From NCBI RefSeq assembly GCF_038396675.1, contig NC_088934.1, positions 34,868,501 through 34,932,500 of the forward strand: 64,000 nucleotides of DNA, given 5' to 3'. Below are positions 58,975-64,000 of this stretch, piece by piece. The stretch is from Hydra vulgaris (taxonomy: Eukaryota > Cnidaria > Hydrozoa > Anthoathecata > Hydridae). Numbering within the stretch: position 1 is the stretch's first letter; every line of letters begins with the position of its first letter. The translations under genes and the position numbers were made by a program. Below the pieces are notes generated by a model. That model was not told where the DNA came from and did no database searches. It was given only the letters and a program-made list of their open reading frames with translations.

Positions 58975-60058
58975 CAGCTAGCACACTTACTTTGGGCCAA
59001 CGTATGTAAATACATTGCGAACGTCGTCTATTTTCTCAATGCAAATACAACGTTGATCCAATATCATTTTTATCATATTTATATTAATTAAAACTTTAAT
59101 AAAAATGTGATAAAAGTAATTAGCAAAGTTACATTAGTCCAAAGTATGTAAAAACAAATTGTAAAATTTGGTTGTTTTTCCGATCTAAGCCCAACGTTGA
59201 TCCAACGTATAAAAATCAACATTGATCCAATGTATATGGATTAACGTTGTTTCAATGTTTGTAACGCAACGTTAATCCAATGTGTATAGATTAACGTTGA
59301 ATTGTATACATTAGATCTATGTTGATCCACATACATTGGAACAATGTTGGATTTTATACAGTCGATCAACAATTGTGTTTGCATCGAGAAAAGGCAGAAA
59401 TGCAAATTTATATTTATAATTAATTTTATTTGTACAATTTATAAGAAGTATTTTTATTCAAATTTTTCATTTGAATATGGAAATATATTTTGGTAATATA
59501 TATTTCATTTTTTATATAACAAAAAATCATGCCACTATCAAAACAAACATAAATAATGGATGTTTGATTTTTATGCCCTTATAGGCAATTAAATGCGTCG
59601 TCAGCAATGTTAAGTCATCATAAAAACTCAACATTGCTGACGACAAAATATAAATACATGCTAAATGAGCATGTATTTATAAGCGTTTATTAAAATAATG
59701 TTTATTGATTATCTATACATATGTGCCAAAATAAAAAAAACAAATAAATTTATTTCCGATAAAAATAATATTCCGAAAACAAAATAATAGTAAAATACAT
59801 TGCTGTGCAAACGTAAAATATAACATTGAATCAACTTAAAATACAACGTTTTACCAACGTAAAATACAACGTTGAATCAACGTAAAATATTACGCAATGT
59901 TGACTTGAAATACAACGTTGGGTCAGAACTGTTTTTTGGTTGTTGGTGACGTCGCATTTATAACCAAAATGATATAAAAACAACGTTGGCGGTCGATGCT
60001 GGGCCAACGCAACGCGCAACATTGTTCTAACGTTTTATCAACGTATGTGTGCTAGCTG
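58975..60058. mobile_element. 1.08-kb nonautonomous TIR element with CAACGTTGATCC repeats
   Basis: Both ends carry the perfect 12-bp TIR CAGCTAGCACAC. Left-side (58990-59390) and right-side (59815-60050) regions are full of imperfect copies of aacgttgatccaatgt and tcaacgtaaaatacaacgtt. The centre holds two hairpins (59597-59644 with gtcgtcagcaatgtt arms, and 59652-59678 with aaatacatgc arms). No coding capacity. The target duplication is not clear. Subterminal repeats presumably bind a transposase supplied elsewhere. Confidence 0.8.
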
Positions 60059-60480
60059 AGAGGCGCTAAAATAAAGTCTAATTTTCGATTTAGACGAGAA
60101 CTCTTTTAAAAGCTTAGTAATATTTTTTCAAATAACAGAAACCCAATTGAAGGAGCATTTTAACAAGATGGATAGCTCTTTTTGAAAAATACAAATTATC
60201 TTTAGGCAGAAAAATAATTAACACTTTATTAATATCGCAAGTAATACACAAAACTTTTATAGCACCCCTACCTGGCAAAGAATTTTTTAAAAAATAGTAA
60301 TAACAATAAATTAATTTTTTTGGAAAGGTAAAATATATAAACTTAATAAAACAAAAACTCAACAAAAAATAAAAATGGATGTCGCAGAAATTAACGGCTT
60401 AACAAACTTAAGGCTGCCTAATTGCAATAAGTAAGCAAATTTTACAATGAAAATATGATGGACCTAGGAAGGATGCACAA

Positions 60481-60543
60481 GGTTCCCATTTCTTTGGTGG
60501 TTAGAAATGGTTCACATTCTAAACCACCAAAGAAATGGGAACC
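60481..60543. repeat. Compact near-perfect hairpin (26-bp stem)
   Basis: GGTTCCCATTTCTTTGGTGG... and ...CCACCAAAGAAATGGGAACC pair with one single-base bulge around a 10-nt loop. The stem is far more perfect than random and has the size of a small hairpin RNA. No neighbour explains it. Confidence 0.8.
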
Positions 60544-60764
60544 ATAGCAAAGTAGATTTTCGAAACTCAGTTAATTTGTAATCCCCTTTTTACACTCAGC
60601 TATCAGTTAGTTGGAATAAGTGTAAACAAAATACAATTTAACTTTAACTGAAATTTAAGAAATTTTGAATCAACCTCTTTTTTTAACACAACGATTAAAA
60701 AGTTCCATAAAACTTTTTAACTACAAATAAAACACACGTAAAAAATGGCAGTCGATCCCTCTGA

Positions 60765-60875
60765 AAAATGAAGCGTTGATTTAATGTTGATCAACGTTGA
60801 TTTTGCGTTGACATTAGCGATCAACGGCGATCAACAATAAATAGATGTTGTAGCAACGGCAATGTTATCAACAGC
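60765..60875. repeat. CAACG-type repeat fragment
   Basis: aatgttgatcaacgttgatt, gcgttgacattagcgatcaa and cggcgatcaacaataaatag use the same vocabulary as the 1.08-kb TIR element, suggesting a broken relative. Confidence 0.5.
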
Positions 60876-61439
60876 AAATAAATGTTTATTCACAAATTGA
60901 TTGAGCCGTTTACTAACAGTACTTTGCTGAGCATACAGCACATTCTGCTGGGATTTTTTTGTTATTTTTGGTGGTAATAAAACGTTTGCTCAAATTTTAA
61001 TAATATTACGGTATGAAATGAATATAAAATTTATTGAAAAATAAAACATATTTTATTAATAATAAATTATTTAATAATATTAAGTAATTATATTTTCAGT
61101 TCTTGAATAAAGATTATCCTAATGAAATAAGGGTAGTTCTTTAACTATTTGAGGATAATAGAACATCGTAATATAGATATTTTATCAATTTTACATGAAA
61201 AAGTAACAACTTAGCAGCAATTGGGCTTATTAATGCTTATTACAATAACATTACTATTATCATAGCAAATTAGTAATGTTTATGACTGCAAGTATTTGCC
61301 TGATAAATTCTGACTGCAAACTTAAATCATATAGTACAAAATGCAATTTAAATTCGTTTTTTTTCTGTATAAGAATAATAATTCGTTTATTTTTTTTCTT
61401 TTATGATGTATTAAAATAAAGGTAGTAGTGCTTAAATGT

Positions 61440-63256
61440 GACAGAAGCCTATACATGAGAGAATTTATGAAAGAAAAACGAGATGCTGAAAAAAGAATAA
61501 AAATCTTCTTGAAGTGTGCAATATTGTTGGTAGAGAGAATTGTGTTCGTCTAGATTCAGACATTCAAAAGATTTTTGAAGTTTCGGAAGATGTGCGCAGC
61601 GATATATTGATGTTTTTAATCACTTCGCTCTAAGATACATTTTTTTTAAGTAAAGTTGAATCTAATTATGGTGATGTTGACGACATTGCAGTTGAAAATA
61701 GTTTATACAGTAGTATTGATACTCTAACTTTACCAAAAGATTTTTTATATGAGTGGTCATTAAAATACTGTATAAAAGATAATGCTTCTGTATAAAAGAT
61801 GGTGCACTTTTATTTCACTTAAATAAATTTACTCTATCTATACTAAAATGCAGGTAGACGTTACAAAATTCTCTTCAAAAAGTTAATGTTTTATATGTCA
61901 GAGGAGGCGATTATATATATCTTGGAGTTAAAAGTGTAATTGATTATTATATATCAACAGTTGGAAATAAGGAAAAGCTTGATCTAATTGTAAGTATATA
62001 TGGTGCACCTATGTACAATAATAAAAAGACTTCCATTTGGCCTATACTAATTACAACTTAGGACCATAATAAGAAAAGGACCATATGCTGTCGCTATTTG
62101 GTATGGTCAGGGAAAACCAAACAATTTGAATGAGTACTTTGAAGGTTTTATTCTTGAAATGAAAAAATTGCAAACTAATGATTATAAACAGGTGAATTAA
62201 AGCTTTTGTTTGTAATGCGCCTGCAAGACCATTTGTTAAATGCATTATGGGGCATAGTGGCTACCATAGCTGTGAAAGATGTGTGGCAGTTGGCACACAC
62301 AAACATGGTGTAAGATTATTGAAAACAACTGCTTTACTTCGTACTGACTGGCTTGTAACTGGATTCCCATTGAACAATATGCACCTTATATGTCTTGGGG
62401 TAGTTAAAAAACTTCTAATAAACTGGTGTAAAGGTCTCCGATGTATTAGAATAAGTCAAACTGTTAAAGACAGTATTTCAAATGAACTCATAAATTTGCG
62501 AAGTTATACACCATCCAATTTTCAACGTAGACCACGCTCTTTAAATGAACTTGAGAAGTGGAAAAGCAACAGAGTTTCAATTCTTTCTGCTTTATGCTGG
62601 ACCTGTTGTTTTAAAAAGGAAAAATAAATAAAACTAATTATGACTTATTTATTTCTCTTTCAATTGCTATGCACATACTGCTTTTTGATAATATGAGGAA
62701 AAATGAATTGTTAGTGGCATATGCTGAACAGTTGCTTATATGGTTTGTTAGAGGAGTGCAAATTTTGTATAGGGAGATCTTTGTAGCATACAATGTTCAT
62801 AGCATGATTCATTTAGCTGATGATTGTGTTAACTTTGGGGAGAGTCTTGATCATCTATCAGCTTTTCCTTTTGAAAATTTTTTGAGTCGAATTAAAAAAA
62901 TGGTGCGAAAATCACATCAGAATGTTGCCAAAATAGTGAATCAACTAGATGAAAGAAAAAAGTTTGATAATTTTTTTAGAGAAAGGAATGGTAAAGAAAT
63001 TTCTGTCCAAGTGATAAGTAAAAAGATCACATTAAATCTACGAGACAGAGTTTATTTAATTCAAGACAAAGGGTTTATTTTAGTAAAAGAGGTTTCGGTA
63101 GATCTTTTAAAATGCAAGGCTCTAAATCCTCATTCAGTTCGAAAGTTTTTTCCTGATTGTTTTGAAACATCTTATTTAGACAGTTGTTATGTAAATTCAT
63201 TAGCCAACCTAAAAACAATTTTTCTGCAAAAAAAGAACTTTTGGAAAAAGGCCTGA
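61440..63256 (+). pseudogene. Transposase of a widespread metazoan family (Tnp2/CMC- or KDZ-like), partly open
   Basis: Upstream fragments (61450-62190) are shifted but show LDLIVSI-GAPMYNNKKTSIW (candidate first catalytic Asp region altered to Tyr) and GPYAVAIWYGQGKPNNLNEYF. From 62190 the frame opens: CNAPARPFVKCIMGHSGYHSCERC (zinc-binding H/C cluster), LRTDWLVTGFPLNNMHLICLGVVKKLL, then a break at 62628. It resumes at 62669-63256 with YREIFVAYNVHSMIHLADD, SAFPFENFLSRIKKMVRK and a C-terminal domain ending at 63256. The DGxPxxKSS...WPIL / CDAPAR / MHLxCLGVxxK / YNVHxLxHLxDD / FPFENxL series is known from many invertebrate transposons. Two longest blocks of 126 and 195 residues remain open. 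TIRs were not found in the window. Confidence 0.7.
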
Positions 63257-63793
63257 TGATACCTGTTAAAAAAGGTGGTAATGCTTTTTTTCTGCTTAGA
63301 CATTATGATATTGCTTATGATCATTGATTTCTTAAATTAAAAACAAAAATTTTGATTATACTTGCAGACCATCAGTTTTTAAAGAATGTCTGTGCATGTG
63401 TCATTTTAGAAAATTTGTTTTAAATTTGTCAAATATATAGTTCATTGAATAATTTTAAAGTGAGTTTAATGCATTTTAATTTTTAAATTTTTTGTGTGAA
63501 ACAAATACCTGGTATGTTTATAGAAATATTATATAATATTTATGCTGGTGTTTTACCTTAATAAATAAAAAACTTAACAAAGTTTTTTTACAAAACCTTT
63601 AGTTTTTTTATAAAACTTTTAGTGTTTTTCAAAAACTAAAAAATTCATTAATTTTTATGGGTTTTTCATTAAAATTCATTAACCTTTATGCGGTGCACTA
63701 ACTGCACCCCGTTCTCATAGGGCCTGCTTTCGTTGCAAACATTTCAATTACATTTTCATTAAATATTGATAAATGATTTTACGTACATAGATT

Positions 63794-63888
63794 TTTATGA
63801 AGAAGGTCAGTCACGCTTAGAAAAAGCAGCAGATACTTCAAATATTGAAACTGACGCCGAAGAGAATAAAGGGACAAAGCGAAAATAA
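63794..63888 (+). CDS. Candidate terminal exon with polyadenylation signals
   Basis: A possible acceptor (gtacatag at about 63793) is followed by an open, charged frame (FYEEGQSRLEKAADTSNIE, then DAEENKGTKRK) ending in TAA at 63888. AATAAA-type signals follow at about 63912 and 63933. The composition is like an acidic/basic C-terminal tail. It may belong to the transposase transcript or to a host gene. No upstream exon could be linked. Confidence 0.3.
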
Positions 63889-64000
63889 ATTTTACTAAAA
63901 TTAGTTTTTAATAAATAAAAAATTTTGCAATAAAGAATTACACAAATTATGCACTTTTTTTGTTTAAAAAGTAAAGTTTATATTAAAGGAGAAAGACGGC

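Overview
The window is AT-rich eukaryotic DNA made almost entirely of transposable elements, with very few traces of host genes. The mix points to a cnidarian, most probably a Hydra species. It holds CR1/L2-type LINEs, a Polinton/Maverick, a pogo-like element, several TIR DNA transposons with cnidarian-type proteins, many (AT)n tracts and short hairpin MITEs. The organism call is an inference from family content and composition; no host gene in the window was identified well enough to confirm it.

Layout. 1-6.1 kb: the 3' tail of one LINE, then a nearly full-length LINE with intact ORF1 and broken ORF2. 6.1-16.2 kb: degraded sequence with unusual repeats (a GTAA-word array, a 73-bp tandem repeat, an AATTTGGCA foldback), a very old LINE remnant and a hairpin MITE. 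16.17-19.72 kb: a complete but inactivated 3.55-kb DNA transposon with TIRs and a spliced transposase gene. 19.73-20.14 kb: a second MITE.

21.4-46.2 kb is the main object: a decayed Polinton/Maverick. Inverted terminal sequences can be matched at 21491-21603 and 45885-45996. It carries a fiber-like protein, adenain-type cysteine protease, protein-primed PolB, a SAP-like/N-terminal replication protein, major capsid protein, several small virion-type proteins, a penton-like protein and a packaging ATPase on the minus strand. A zinc-ribbon/phospholipase A2-like protein and an rve-type integrase are on the plus strand. Four later insertions sit inside it: an intact pogo-like element (22.80-25.93), a second LINE of the first family (27.20-31.54, splitting PolB with a 6-bp duplication), a 3.06-kb element with about 280-bp TIRs splitting the penton gene (39.73-42.79), and a 5'-truncated LINE tail splitting the PLA2 gene (44.56-44.81). 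Without these the Polinton is roughly 14 kb.

46.2-64 kb: a Mutator-like fragment, a probable host terminal exon with a CxxC zinc-binding motif (47.6 kb), a tRNA-derived SINE (48.4 kb), a heavily decayed LINE of a different clade (49.3-53.2 kb), GTTACGT-word arrays, a 231-bp dispersed repeat in two opposite copies, an L1/Tx1-like RT remnant, a 1.08-kb CAACGTTG-rich TIR element, a short near-perfect hairpin, and a partly open transposase gene (61.4-63.3 kb). Most genes here are dead. The only long intact enzyme frame is the 504-residue pogo-like transposase.
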